Source: Flaccisagitta enflata (Eukaryota; Chaetognatha; Sagittoidea; Aphragmophora). Taken from it: 64,000 nt of DNA. The stretch lies in contig OZ231127.1 of assembly GCA_965153355.1 (NCBI GenBank), positions 93,248,001 to 93,312,000 on the forward strand, given 5' to 3'. Position numbers and translations under genes: made by a program. How positions within the stretch are numbered: position 1 is the stretch's first letter; every line of letters begins with the position of its first letter. Below, piece after piece: positions 1-12,855 of this stretch. Below the pieces are notes generated by a model. That model did no database searches and was not told the DNA's origin. It saw only the letters and a program-made list of their open reading frames with translations.

Positions 1-3000
1 TCACGACGATAAAAAATGGGACGGAAATTGGCTCCAGTAATTTTAATCCTGCGACGGACGCAAATGTCACCGGTGAGATTACTTAATCTGTATTAAAATA
101 TCCCCTTTATACAAATCATTTACATTCTAGCATCGAATAGTTTTATAGCCGCAAACACGCGACTCTTGAACTTGCCAAGTTGGCCGATTGGTCGGTCGGT
201 CGGTCCGTCTGTAACTTATTGGAAATGTGAGATTATTCAAACAAAACATATTGAGTAATGGCCAAATATATTTTGGACCACAATTTGTGGTTGCCAAAAA
301 ATACATCGATTTTTTAAAACTGGTCTTTGACTCATGTTGTTGCTGGCCAATTTTACGTTTTTAGTCGCGGACTAGCGACTCTATAAGAGGCTTCGTCCGT
401 CCGTCCGTCCGTCGGTTGGTTGGTTGGTCGGTTGGTCGGTTGGTCGGTCGGTCCGTCACGCTCGAGTCGAAAAGTGGGAAAACACGCCTTTCCGCCCCTG
501 CCCACCCGTCCGCGACTGGTATTGGCCGTGTATCCGGCCTTGTTGGGTGGTAACATAGTTTTACATGTCATTTCACTTGAAAAAAGATATAATTTCCCAT
601 TTTCCACTCACTTTCCCTTTTCAGTGAACTATTTTTACACGATATATTCAATTGCTCATTACACTTCCATCTATGGATTGGTCATCTTGGCCTTGAATCT
701 GTACATCAGATTGGAACCCCCGGTCAATTTTGAAATGCTACAAGTAGGTCATGGGCCTCTTGATGGTTGAGGTGGTTTTCTTCTAGGACGAGAGAGAGGG
801 TTACACTAGACCAAGAGGACCAAGTGTAATTTTGTGCAAAAAAGTTCAGGTGGTTCTCTATGGAAGCGTAAGCAGGACAAAATGAATTGCGTAAATAGTA
901 ATTTTGCTGAGAGCTAATTTTGATTGTTGAAAGTACCATTCCTACAAAATATTTGGGTTATAAAATAACGTCATCTTTCAAAACACAGGGTACCGATATT
1001 GCCATTGCTGTTTTCATCATCGTGCTTTATAATGTGCCCATTCCAACTTTTTGTTTCAAGGTAAGGGGGAAGTACTTTTTTCTTGGAAACAAGTGTAACT
1101 TTTATCGGGAAAAAAGTCGAAGTCAGTCTTCGACTTTTTGACATATCGAGAGAAACAGGGTTTTCATTTTCTTATGAGGAAGTTGAGGATCTCCACCGAC
1201 CGAATGAGCCCTCCAATGAAATTGATAGGGTCAGTGAATTTAATAATTCTCTTTCATTTGGATGCGAATTGAATTTTTTTCGATTTTTTATGAATTTAAG
1301 TAGGATCAAACAAAGCGAAGTAGGCCAACGATGAGCCCTCTTTCAATGAACGTTTTTTATAAATGAATGTTGTTTATGAATGAATAAATGATTTAATGAA
1401 TGAATTATTCAATGTACGCTACTTTTACTGAGTTGGTACAAATTTTCTATTGAAATAATACAAGATTTTGTGCTTTTTATGAATGCGTTACCCGACCGAC
1501 CGACCAACTGACCAACCAACGGACACAGCATATTATAGAGATGCGAGGACGCATCTAAAAAGAAGTGTATTTATGTTTGTTTGAGCATGCAAATACAAGA
1601 AAACATGTTTATGAGCATAGCTGCTCATCTGTGAGGGTCTTTTTGAGGATTCTAGCTCATTTAGCTTATTTTGCTTAGTTTTTTTTTTCATTTTAAATGT
1701 GATAAATGAATAAATATTTTGATACATGTTTAAGAAAGCAGATACAAAAAAGCATATCAGTGAGCATAACTGCTCATCTCTGAGGGTGTTTTTAGGCATT
1801 TTAGCTCACTTAGCTTATTTAGCTTTTTTTTTTTTTTTTTTTTTTTAATGGGATAAATAAATGTTTTGATGGGAGCATGTAGATACAAGAAACCATATCA
1901 GTGAGCATAGCTGATTGTCTGATTGAGTGATTTTGAGTATTTTAGCTCATCTAGCTCATTTGGCTCAGTCCTATTTTTCTCTGATTTTCAGTGCAATCAA
2001 TACATACAATTGCTCTTGATTTGATCTAATAGAAAAAAAGATTTGCAGTACCAAAAGACAAAAGCTTGGTGAGAAATGACCAATGCTTACGACTTTTTTC
2101 CTCACGGCGACAGCCGCCATTACTGGTACCTATTATACCTACGAATGAAAAGAAGTCACAGTTTTGGAAGGATTTTACTCCAAAGTGAATGCTTATTTTC
2201 AGTGAAACTTAGGTGTACCTAATTCCTAGTTAGATTGTATAACAAGTCAAGAATTAAACAAAGTCAGAGTTGTAAAATTTAGAAAGACTTAAAAATAGAG
2301 TTGTTTTCTCGTTTGAAAATGGAGTGGTTTTCACGGTTTTTACGCCATTTTCCCGCAATCAGGAGCTGGAGGAGGAAAAAGGCGTCAACATAGAAGATCG
2401 TTTGACAACCGGATTTCTACGTTTTTCACGCGTCTGCTACGCAATCGCAGATCCTGCCACAAAGTATATCATTCCTTTCACTGGTGAGTCTCTCACACAA
2501 AAGTGGGGTAAAAAATTGCAGATCCTGCCACCAAGTATCTTTTTCCCTTCACTGGTAAATCTCTCACGCAATAGTGGGGTACGCAATTGCAGATCCTGCC
2601 ACCAAGTATCTTATTCCTTTCACTGGTGAGTCTGTTACGCAATAGCAAATCCTGCCACCAAGTATCTTATTCCTTTCACTGGTAAGACTCTTACGCAATA
2701 GTGGGGTACGCAATCCCATATCCTACCACCAAGTATCTTTTTCCCTTCACTGGTGAATCTCTCACGCAAAAGTGGGGTACGCAATCGCAGATCCTGCCAT
2801 CAAATGTCTTATTCCTTTCACTTGTGAGTTCTGTTACGCAATAGTGGTGTACGTACTGGTAGATCCTGCCACCATGTATCTTATTCCCTTCACTCGTGTG
2901 TCTCTCGCGCAATAGTGGGGTGCGCAATTGCCGATCCTGCCACCAAGTATCTCATCCTTTTCACTGGTAAGTTTGTTACGCAATAGTGGGGTACGCAATC

Positions 3001-5241
3001 GCAGATCCTGCCATCAAATATCTCATTCCATTTACTGGTAAGTCGTTAAGGCAATAGCAAGTCGTAACACTGGTAAGTCAAAGATTATCGGATCTTTACC
3101 CTCTACGCCAGGCATCACTGATTGGAAGTGGAGAAGAATGAGAAGATAATCCTGTGGTTAAATCCTCTATCCCAATAATCCTCTTATCTACTCCCACGCC
3201 CTTCCTCCTAAACGACCACATAGATGATTTTCACTATCAGTGATTGACTTGATGTGTAGTTGATGGAGAAAGATACCCCTCAACCTTTCCAATCCTCACT
3301 TATAATGCCGTCGGTCGGCCGTCGGTTCATAAATCCTACATTTAATTTTACTGTTACAGTGATTGGAGTCATGTGTTGGAAGAGCAGTCGTTAGATCAAC
3401 ATCCAATTGAAGAAAGGCGTTGAAGTTACCATGTCCAATTCTCATTTACTTTCTCCTTTACAGTGATTGGAGTTATGTGCTGGAAGAGCAGCCGTTGGTT
3501 TGACATCCATTTAAACAAGGCCGGATACACGGCCACCAGTTGCGGACGGGTGGGCAGGGGCGGAAAGACGCGTTTTCCCACTTTTCAACTCGAGCGTGAC
3601 GGACCAACGGACGGACGGACGGACGGACGGACGGACAAAGCCTCTTATAGAGTTGCGTGTCCGCAACTAAAAAGGCGTTGAAGTGTCCATGTCCAATTCT
3701 CACTCTTAATCCTTATCTGCATTCCCCTTTACAGTGATTGGAGTGATGAGTTGGAAGAGCAATCGTTGGTTCGACATCCGATTGAAGAAAGGCGTTGAAG
3801 TGTCTATGTCTGATTCTCATCCACTTCCTCTCTTTCAGTGATTGGAGTTATGTGTTGGAAGAGCAGTCGTTGGTTTGACATCCTATTGAAGAAAGGCGTT
3901 GAAGTGTCTATGTCTGATTCTCATCCACTTCCTCTCTTTCAGTGATTGGAGTCATGTGTTGGAAGAGCAGTCGTTGGTTCGACATCCGATTAAAGAAAGG
4001 CGTAGAAGTGTCTATGTTCAATTCTCATCCATAATCCCATATCCACTTTTTCTCTTTCAGTAATTGGAGTGATGTGTTGGAAGAGCAGTCGTTGGTTCGA
4101 CATCCGATTAAAGAAAGGCGTAGAAGTGTCCATGTCTGATTCTCATCGCTTTGCAAGAAGACTTTGGCTGCTTTTCTTCCTCAGTCATTTACCATTATTG
4201 GTACTTGATATTCTCGAGATTATTACGCAACATTTTAAGGTTAGCAGTTTAGTCATATGCCATTGCTTGTACTGGATATTCTCCTTATTATCATGCATCA
4301 GTTTAAATTTAGCAGTTCAGTCATTTACCATTGCTGGTACTTAATATTCCTCGAAATTGTCACGCAACTTTGCAACTTTGAAAGGTTGGCTGGTCGTTAT
4401 TTGCTATCTTGATAAATTATCTACCTCTGCTGGTGAAAGACTTCATGACAAACATTTCTCTGTCTGAAAATTTTTCATGTGGGAACATTGTGAACCCTAT
4501 TCTACCAACTGAATTTGGCATCAGACCAATCCATTAGTTCATGAGTTATGAAGTGTGCAACAAAAAGTAAAAATGTTTATCTGAAAAAAATCTTCTTGTA
4601 TAAATAGTCTTACAAAAACTTTTTTATTAACTAGTAAAGTCCAACAGACTGAATTCCTGTAAAGTATATGCTTCCACTTATATACATACAAATCCAAACT
4701 TATGTCACACTTCAAATCTTTATTTATGACAATGCCCTCGTTCTAAGAACATAAAGACCACGTGACGATAACATAGTTTATAGTATTTGAATCGCTTTGT
4801 GAAAATGCTTCCCGTATAACTTCCCTCCTTCCTTCCCCCAAATAACAGCGCAGCCTCGTGGATTGCGACCATTCTATCCACTGCAACTACTACAAAAACT
4901 TTTGCTTGATCTTCTTGTGTTTGTATTCTTCGTGCAAATTCGCGGTCTGCTGCACGGTCGAGAATTTCCGACGAACGCTTTGGGAAATCCTGCGCTTCTG
5001 GAGGCGGAAGGTCAGAGGCTGCTTGGCATCCAGAAGACCCACAGTCAGAAGAGAGGAGGAAGAAGAAGGGGCCGATGGGGGTGGCGGAGGAGGAGGAGGA
5101 GGAGGAGTAGATGAAATAACACAGGAGACTAAAGAAGAAGAAGAGGAAGAGGAAGAGGATAAGAGTGAGAAAAAGAATGAGATACTGAAAGGAGGGAGAC
5201 TTGATGGAATGGCAAAAGTAAGCGAGGTGACACATCTCTGA
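1..5241 (+). CDS. Divergent class A GPCR, FMRFamide-receptor-like (5' partial, 6 exons)
   Basis: Exons 1-72, 625-743, 989-1060, 2363-2483, 4061-4239 and 4849-5241 join in phases 1,0,0,1,0 without a stop. Exon 1 is an extracellular-loop remnant. Exon 2 is TM3, with NLYIRLEPP where DRYIAVCHP is usual. Exon 3 is TM4 (VLYNVP, like the LVYNMPRF of insect FMRFamide receptors). Exon 4 carries ECL2 and the start of TM5 (YIIPF). Exon 5 carries the end of TM5, a short ICL3 and TM6 (FFLSHLPLLVLDILE). Exon 6 is TM7 (LYSSCKFAVCC, then ENFRRTLWEI as helix 8) and a Glu/Gly-rich tail. Such receptors sit in the plasma membrane and bind neuropeptides. The DRY arginine, the TM6 FxxC cysteine and the TM7 tyrosine are replaced, so ligand and coupling are unclear. 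The amino terminus and TM1-2 lie outside the window. The GPCR call is firm; the subfamily is inferred from remembered sequence. Confidence 0.68.
363..543 (-). mobile_element. Helentron-like short element, family A
   Basis: A hairpin (AGTCGCGGACTAGCGACT) lies at the left end, then CTATAAGAGGC, a (CCGT/CGGT)n core, a GCCCACCCGTCCGCGAC block and the opposite end GTATCCGGCCTTGT. It lies in intron 1 of the GPCR gene. Confidence 0.65.
1106..2127 (+). repeat. Dispersed ~0.8-1 kb repeat, copy 1
   Basis: This matches 39379-40205 in the same orientation, from GAAAAAAGTCGAAGTCAG to CGACAGCCGCCATTA, with scattered differences. Copy 1 carries an extra family C element at 1311-1556. Copy 2 carries about 70 bp (near 39536-39606) that copy 1 lacks. 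It holds no coding sequence. It also contains short internal repeats of the type GCTCATCTGTGAGGGT. It lies in intron 3 of the GPCR gene. Confidence 0.8.
1311..1556 (+). mobile_element. Helentron-like short element, family C
   Basis: It ends in the hairpin AGATGCGAGGACGCATCT, preceded by a degenerate (CCGA/CCAA)n core. The paralogous repeat at 39.6 kb gives the empty site: GGATCAAA directly followed by AAAGGAGTG. Insertion was therefore between A and A (T and T on the other strand), with no target-site duplication. Confidence 0.65.
2439..3077 (+). repeat. Tandem array of ~70-bp units copied from GPCR exon 4 3' edge plus donor
   Basis: About nine units. The first is the real exon 4 end (GATCCTGCCACAAAGTAT ... 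TTTCACTG|GTGAGT). Later units keep GATCCTGCCACCAAGTAT and CCTTTCACTG followed by GTAAAT, GTGAGT, GTAAGA, GTGAAT, GTAAGT and similar, so most keep a donor-like site. Spacer text CACGCAATAGTGGGGT also repeats. Two units are shortened to about 56 bp. Confidence 0.85.
3360..4165 (+). repeat. Tandem array of ~105-bp units copied from GPCR exon 5 5' edge plus acceptor
   Basis: Six units begin near 3360, 3465, 3735, 3839, 3943 and 4061. Each starts after a CAG acceptor with TGATTGGAGT (TAATTGGAGT in the last) and continues TGGAAGAGCAGTCGTTGG, then GAAGAAAGGCGTTGAAG. Only the last unit continues into TM6 coding sequence, so it is taken as the real exon 5. Unit 2 is split by a family A element. The tract CTCTCTTTCAG precedes the later units. 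Confidence 0.85.
3515..3668 (+). mobile_element. Helentron-like short element, family A, in array unit 2
   Basis: It begins ACAAGGCCGGATACACGG, has a (GACG)n core, and ends with the hairpin AGTTGCGTGTCCGCAACT. Neighbouring array units give the empty site (CATCCGATTAAAGAAAGGCG): insertion between A and A with no duplication. Confidence 0.75.
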
Positions 5242-5286
5242 GCTCCGATTAATGTTATACATTTGATATTTTTATTTTGCCGTTTT

Positions 5287-5416
5287 AGGTGCGACAATGC
5301 ACCTCTATAACTGGCTGTGTGCGTCGGTTGGTTGGTTGGTTGGTTGGTTGGTTGGTCGGGTAACGCATTTGTTCGACGATCCACACGTCGCACCTTATTG
5401 GCCTACTTGGCCTTGT
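5287..5416 (-). mobile_element. Helentron-like short element, family B
   Basis: The terminal hairpin is AGGTGCGACAATGCACCT, the core (GGTT)n, and the far end CGCACCTTATTGGCC ... GGCCTTGT. It starts about 45 bp after the GPCR stop codon and so probably lies in the 3' UTR. Confidence 0.6.
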
Positions 5417-5500
5417 TAAAAAGCAACAATTGTGCCCTTACTTCTTCAGACAAATGAATCTTTTCTAACATACATAAGGATTAATTGATAAAAGTACCTC

Positions 5501-5907
5501 TACACTTTTTTTTTTATAAGAACCTCATTTTTTTTTGAAGGCTTCATGTTCTTATTCTCGAGGCCAAATGAAGTCTTCAAGGTTCTTAGAGCGTTCTTAA
5601 TTTAAAATGCTATATAAACTATAAGGAACCTTATAATATACTATTATTTGATTAAATTAAATATATTTCTATTGAATATTATTAAAACAAGTGGTTAACA
5701 TTAATGTCTGAGGGTATTTTCTTGATTTTTATATTAGAAATTAAGAAATTTAAGCTTAATTATACTAAAATGTTCTTTAAATGTTATTCTAAGCAAAATT
5801 TTTTTCTCAAGATTTGAAGCCTTCGTATGTTCTTAAGATGTTCTTAATTTTGGGGCCATTCGAAGCCTTGATGTTCTTATAAACTAGGTTCTTATAAAAA
5901 AAAAGTA
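5501..5907. mobile_element. Inverted-repeat MITE, ATAAGAAC family
   Basis: The ends are inverted copies of ACTTTTTTTTTATAAGAAC; subterminal motifs GGCTTCATGTTCTTA and its inverse follow. There is no coding capacity. Related copies lie at 18061-18220, 25040-25644 and 57708-58125, apparently at TA sites. Confidence 0.65.
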
Positions 5908-6766
5908 CCTCGGAATGGTTCTTGATGGTATGGCCATTATAGATAAAGCGAATTGATCTTGGCTGAATGAGGAAATGTGGAACCAAATTGTGACACAGAA
6001 AAATTGGTCTGGTTTAAAAAATATTTTACGGCAAAATATGTGTGCTCTTTTTCTACTGAATGTAAGAAGTATATGGTAAGTCAAATTGATATACGCTTAC
6101 TGCGCTGTATTAACATATAAACATTTAATTTTGAAGTGTCCTTGTAAGAATCATTTGAAAGCATTGATCGTTGATAAATACTTGATACATTTTTGTTGCA
6201 ATAAGTCAATTGCTCCTTTATTGAATTAATCTTGGCTCTTAATTTTCTATTCTTATAAATTTCAACCTTGTTCATTGAAATAATGAAATTGAAACCCTGC
6301 AATGATGATGTACTACGAGTAACGAAAATCCTTTTAATATAGAAATCCATTTGCATTACATTACGAATTCCCATATTTTCATTAATCAAATCCACCAATG
6401 ACAGATAGGAATTGTCCGTTCCCTCAAATACGCGAGTTTACTGCAGTAGGAGTCTCCACTCATCCCAGAGTTGAGTAGCGAGGGGTTCACTGTATTGGTT
6501 AATTGAAAGGCATAGGTGAAACTGAAAGCAACGTTACATTGAAATGGCGCAATCCCGAGTTCTGACGTAATTATAGCTCAATTCGTAACAACTTGCACCA
6601 AGAGAGTCTCTGATGTATTTTCTTATTAAGCGTTCTTCGATTCGGTGATCCAAAGTCATGAGCAGCTTGACCCACTTTTCTGTCTTTGTTTGAGAAAACA
6701 GAAACATAAATAAGAGGCCTTCGACCCTCAGTAGTTGATATTTCGCCATTCCTAGCCTCGCTGTCC
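5908..6766. other. Intergenic DNA, no feature recognised
   Basis: AT-rich unique-looking DNA. Short ORFs on the minus strand (up to 105 codons) have no recognisable motif or splice context. Confidence 0.5.
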
Positions 6767-6785
6767 TTGCTACGCCTTAAGCTTA

Positions 6786-7030
6786 GTCAGTCTGTCAGTT
6801 TTTTGTCTTTCTGTCTGTCTGTATGTCTGTATTTCTGTCTGTATCTCTGTCTGTATATCACTCTGTCTTTCTGTCTGTCTGCCTGTCTCTGTTTGGCTGT
6901 GTCTGTCTGTCTGTCTTTCTTTCTGTTTGTTTACCCGTCTGCCTGTCTGTATTTGTCTGTGTGTCAGTGTGTCTGTCTGTCTATCTGCCTCTCTGGGTCT
7001 GTCTGTCTGTCTGTCTGATTGTCTCTCTGT
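6786..7030 (+). repeat. (TCTG)n-type microsatellite
   Basis: Imperfect TCTG/TCTT tetranucleotide tract. The Cys/Leu/Ser-rich ORFs across it are repeat artefacts. Confidence 0.85.
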
Positions 7031-7292
7031 CTGGTGTCTGGTGATTTCACTATTCCTGGTTTAAGTTTGCCGACCTCAGCGCCTTTCCGTTAGTCTATCT
7101 GATGGTTGGTCTGATGGTCTGCCTGTCTGTCTTTCAGTTACACTTGGTAACTCTCTGTGCTCCTTTCTACCATTCTGTCTCTTTGTCCTTCTGTCTTTCC
7201 TTCAATTTGTTTCTCTATCTCTTTCTCTCCGTCTCGCTGTCTTTCTCTTTCGTTCCTTAGGTCAAGAAGGGGGGGGGGCATGAAGTAGTTGT

Positions 7293-7315
7293 TTCTTTCT
7301 TTCTTTCTCTCTCTT

Positions 7316-7389
<74 letters not shown>
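7293..7389 (+). repeat. (TC)n / (TTTC)n microsatellite
   Basis: A pure CT run after a short TTTC run. The following 600 bp up to the next gene hold no recognised element. Confidence 0.9.
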
Positions 7390-7391
<2 letters not shown>

Positions 7392-8000
7392 GTGAGCTGG
7401 GGTTCAAATAAATGCGAGGTCACGCAAGCAATAACAGTCAGCTTCTGATTGGCCAGTTGAGCCGTACTCGAGCCCTGATTGGCCACAGTCAATTGTGACG
7501 CAAAAATGAGGGTCACAAATTTCAAAGTTTCGTCATCATTCAAACTCTCAATAAAAGGTTACGGTAAAACTTTACAGTCGTCTTTGATGTGATTCCTTTC
7601 ACAAAATTGTGAATATAAAAAAAAAAAGAGTTTTTTTCGAAAATATACAAATTCCAGTTGAACAAATCAAAACAATAAAAAAAAGTGGGCAGCATTATGT
7701 AAATTTCGAAGTTCAAGTTTACGTCCTTATGTGTCAACTAGTTTCAATCTTTACATACTCGCATTTAATAATCAAAGCGTTAATCATCGACCATTTTTGA
7801 GAGTGTCCAGCCCGTTACCGAAAAAAAACCAAAACAAAAACAAAACAAATGTGATGAGTAAACATCATTGCTTCACTTGGTATTGCTTGCGCCCAAAACA
7901 TCCAGTAAAAATCAAGTACCAGCGAAAAAAGTAATCAACTTCATTTCATCAGTGAATTCCACGATTAAAGCTTCAATCCAATTTCTCTGACCATATCACA

Positions 8001-10525
<2,525 letters not shown>

Positions 10526-10824
10526 AAATGACTAGAATGATGTGGGGTTCAGTGATGTGGCGTCAAGCAGGGGGCCCTGTTTTTGGGGGTGCTATCTGTG
10601 TTTGGGCCATCTGTGATGGTACGATTCGCAGTGGTGGCATCTATGGTGCATGATGTAGCCATCTCTCGAGGTGCCACCAGTCGAGACGCTGTATTTGTGA
10701 TGACGCCAAGTTAGCGTATGATAAACAGATAAAGATGAAACTATAAAGTAGCGGGCACCTTACGTAGATGATAAAATGCCGGTAGCAAGATGAGACGCCG
10801 TGCATGATGAGCCGTGTTCCATAG

Positions 10825-11084
10825 ATGTACAGTAGAGAGACTTCGTGCGTGCCTGGCATCACCTACAATTCTCCGCCTCCAAGCCTATATGAACGCACGG
10901 AGCTGCTTCATGATCGCGCGGCAACAAAGGGTGAGTTTGTTTGGTTAAAAACATAGCTCATGTGATTTTGTTTTTTTTGTGTTTTTTTTTTAGTTTTTTG
11001 AAATATTTCTCATGATAAGAAACAAATGGCACAACAGAAAATTTCATTATCATCGTCCACATAATCATCATCCTGATCATTGTT

Positions 11085-11161
<77 letters not shown>

Positions 11162-11162
11162 G

Positions 11163-11201
<39 letters not shown>

Positions 11202-11607
11202 GCATCATCATAAGTGATCTAAGAGCGAGCCCGCGAGCCCAGGCTGTTCTTAAGCAATCATGCATGCTGATTCAATGACCTATAGACTTCAATCTCCATT
11301 TCTACCATGCCTTACAACAGGCCTCTTGATTCTGAAGCAGCGAGCAGCGCCGCTTCTCGGCGGGGAAAGGGAAATGTCGGCAGGTCCTAAAGATGGAGGA
11401 GGAGGAAAAGTAGAAGATGAAGAAGAAGAAGAAGAAGAAGAAGAAGAAGAAGAAGAAGAAGAAGAAGAAGAAGAAGAAGAAGAAGAAGAAGAAAAAGAAG
11501 AAGAGGAAGAAGAGGAAGAAAGAAAAGAAAAAGAAAAAGAAGATCAAAATGGAAATGATGGTACACATGTAATTACAATCAGCACTGATATCATTTGCAT
11601 ATTGTAG
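10825..11607 (+). CDS. Candidate two-exon gene with poly-Glu tail (hypothetical)
   Basis: Exon 1 is 10825-10930 (MYSRETSCVPGITYNSPPPS ..., ending AAG G|GTGAGT). Exon 2 is 11321-11607 (after TTACAACAG). Phase 1 agrees on both sides and the joined frame is open to TAG. Exon 2 encodes a short basic/Gly segment, about 40 Glu/Asp residues from a GAA microsatellite, and a hydrophobic end (HVITISTDIICIL). The intron contains an ATC trinucleotide tract. I recognise no family. The support is one matched intron and an open frame only. It could be a 3' part of a longer gene or chance. Confidence 0.3.
11088..11211 (+). repeat. (ATC)n microsatellite
   Basis: ATC/TCA trinucleotide run with two CATGC interruptions, inside the putative intron of the 10.8-11.6 kb candidate. 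Confidence 0.95.
11404..11545 (+). repeat. (GAA)n microsatellite
   Basis: GAA run encoding poly-Glu in the candidate exon. Confidence 0.95.
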
Positions 11608-12164
11608 TTTTATGATGACCGCTCTTGTGTAACTTGGTTGAGTTGAAAGACTGTCAGTTTGAATCGAAAATATATTGAGAACTTAATCCTTTATGTTGTG
11701 AACTAAGAAAAAAGAAGATCTTGATCACATATAAAACTTATCAACATCGTCATGTGCTTTAAGTAGCCACCCGCCAAAAACGTGAATAGTGGTGATACTT
11801 ATATTAAAAAAACAAGGAGTAGTTAAAACCCTTCCTTCTTTGTGGTTATCGAATCGGCACCGGAGCGCCGAAATGTGGGTGAAACAAACACTGGCTTGGT
11901 AAGAATTTGCTGGCAGATGCTTGGCTTAAGCTCGCCAATCGTATTGTATTGCGGAGTTGGGGTGTTAAGGCAACCCCCGCTCTCAAGTTAAGTCGGCAGC
12001 GTTTAGGGGAAAATTTTTGCTTGTTGGCAGAAAAGAACAATCAAGAGGCCTGCCTTACAATAATTTGGTCATTCAAGTTTCAGAAATGGAAAAAAGTTCA
12101 TTGAAAATTTTCGAGACCCATTTCGCCATATTATTGTAACTGCTGAATATCCCATGGTCAAGAA

Positions 12165-12474
12165 AACAAGCCCGACCGGGCAAAGCTGCGTCCGGACAGT
12201 GTCTCTGCGTGTATTGAATATGTAACATATATACAGTGTCAGGTGGATGAACAGATCACAGATGAAACGACAGATTGGTAAAGGAGGCACTCAAAACAGG
12301 TTTGTCGATCTTTTGATTTTGAACAGTTTAGGATCTTACCATGGCCAAAAGCAGTTGAGAAACGCGTTTTTTGCATAGGCGTGACGGACGGACATACGGA
12401 CCGACGGACGAACGGATAGACGGACAGACCCTTTTATAGAGAGGCGTTCCTGACGGACGCATCTGAAAATAAAT
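12165..12474 (+). mobile_element. Helentron-like short element, family C
   Basis: It starts ACAAGCCCGACCGGG, has a (GACG)n core, and ends with a degenerate hairpin of AGGCGTTCCTGACGGACGCATCT type. It is colinear with the reverse-oriented copy at 59570-59840, including the GAAACGCGTTTT and GCGTGTATTGA blocks. The start is approximate. Confidence 0.6.
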
Positions 12475-12855
12475 TGAAATTGAAAAATTGAATTGACAGC
12501 AGTGCTAAATCTATGAAATAAGAGAAGAATATTTGTGGTCACCTACGTACGTCCATGTTGCGTTAAGCATAATCACTATCGGGCTCAGTAAAATCTTGCG
12601 AAGCGAGCCCGGGTGGCTCGTTCAAAAAATCGCTAATCATGAACTAGAAAATGCACTGTCTGTATGTCTGTCTCTCTGTCTGTCTGACTGTCTGTCTGTC
12701 TGTTTGTCCAAATTTTTTTCTTTTTTTCTTTCTTTCTCTCATTTACACATTCCTTGCTGTAATTCTGTCTCACTCAGTCTTCCAACATCTTGTTTATAAT
12801 TCTATCTGATTTATTCATGAATATCATTCTCTCATCACTCATTTCATGATTGACA

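Noticed and set aside
2439-4165. Regular repeats with spacers, CRISPR-like at first sight
   Set aside because: Units are 70-105 bp, match neighbouring exons and lack short unique spacers; the genome is eukaryotic.
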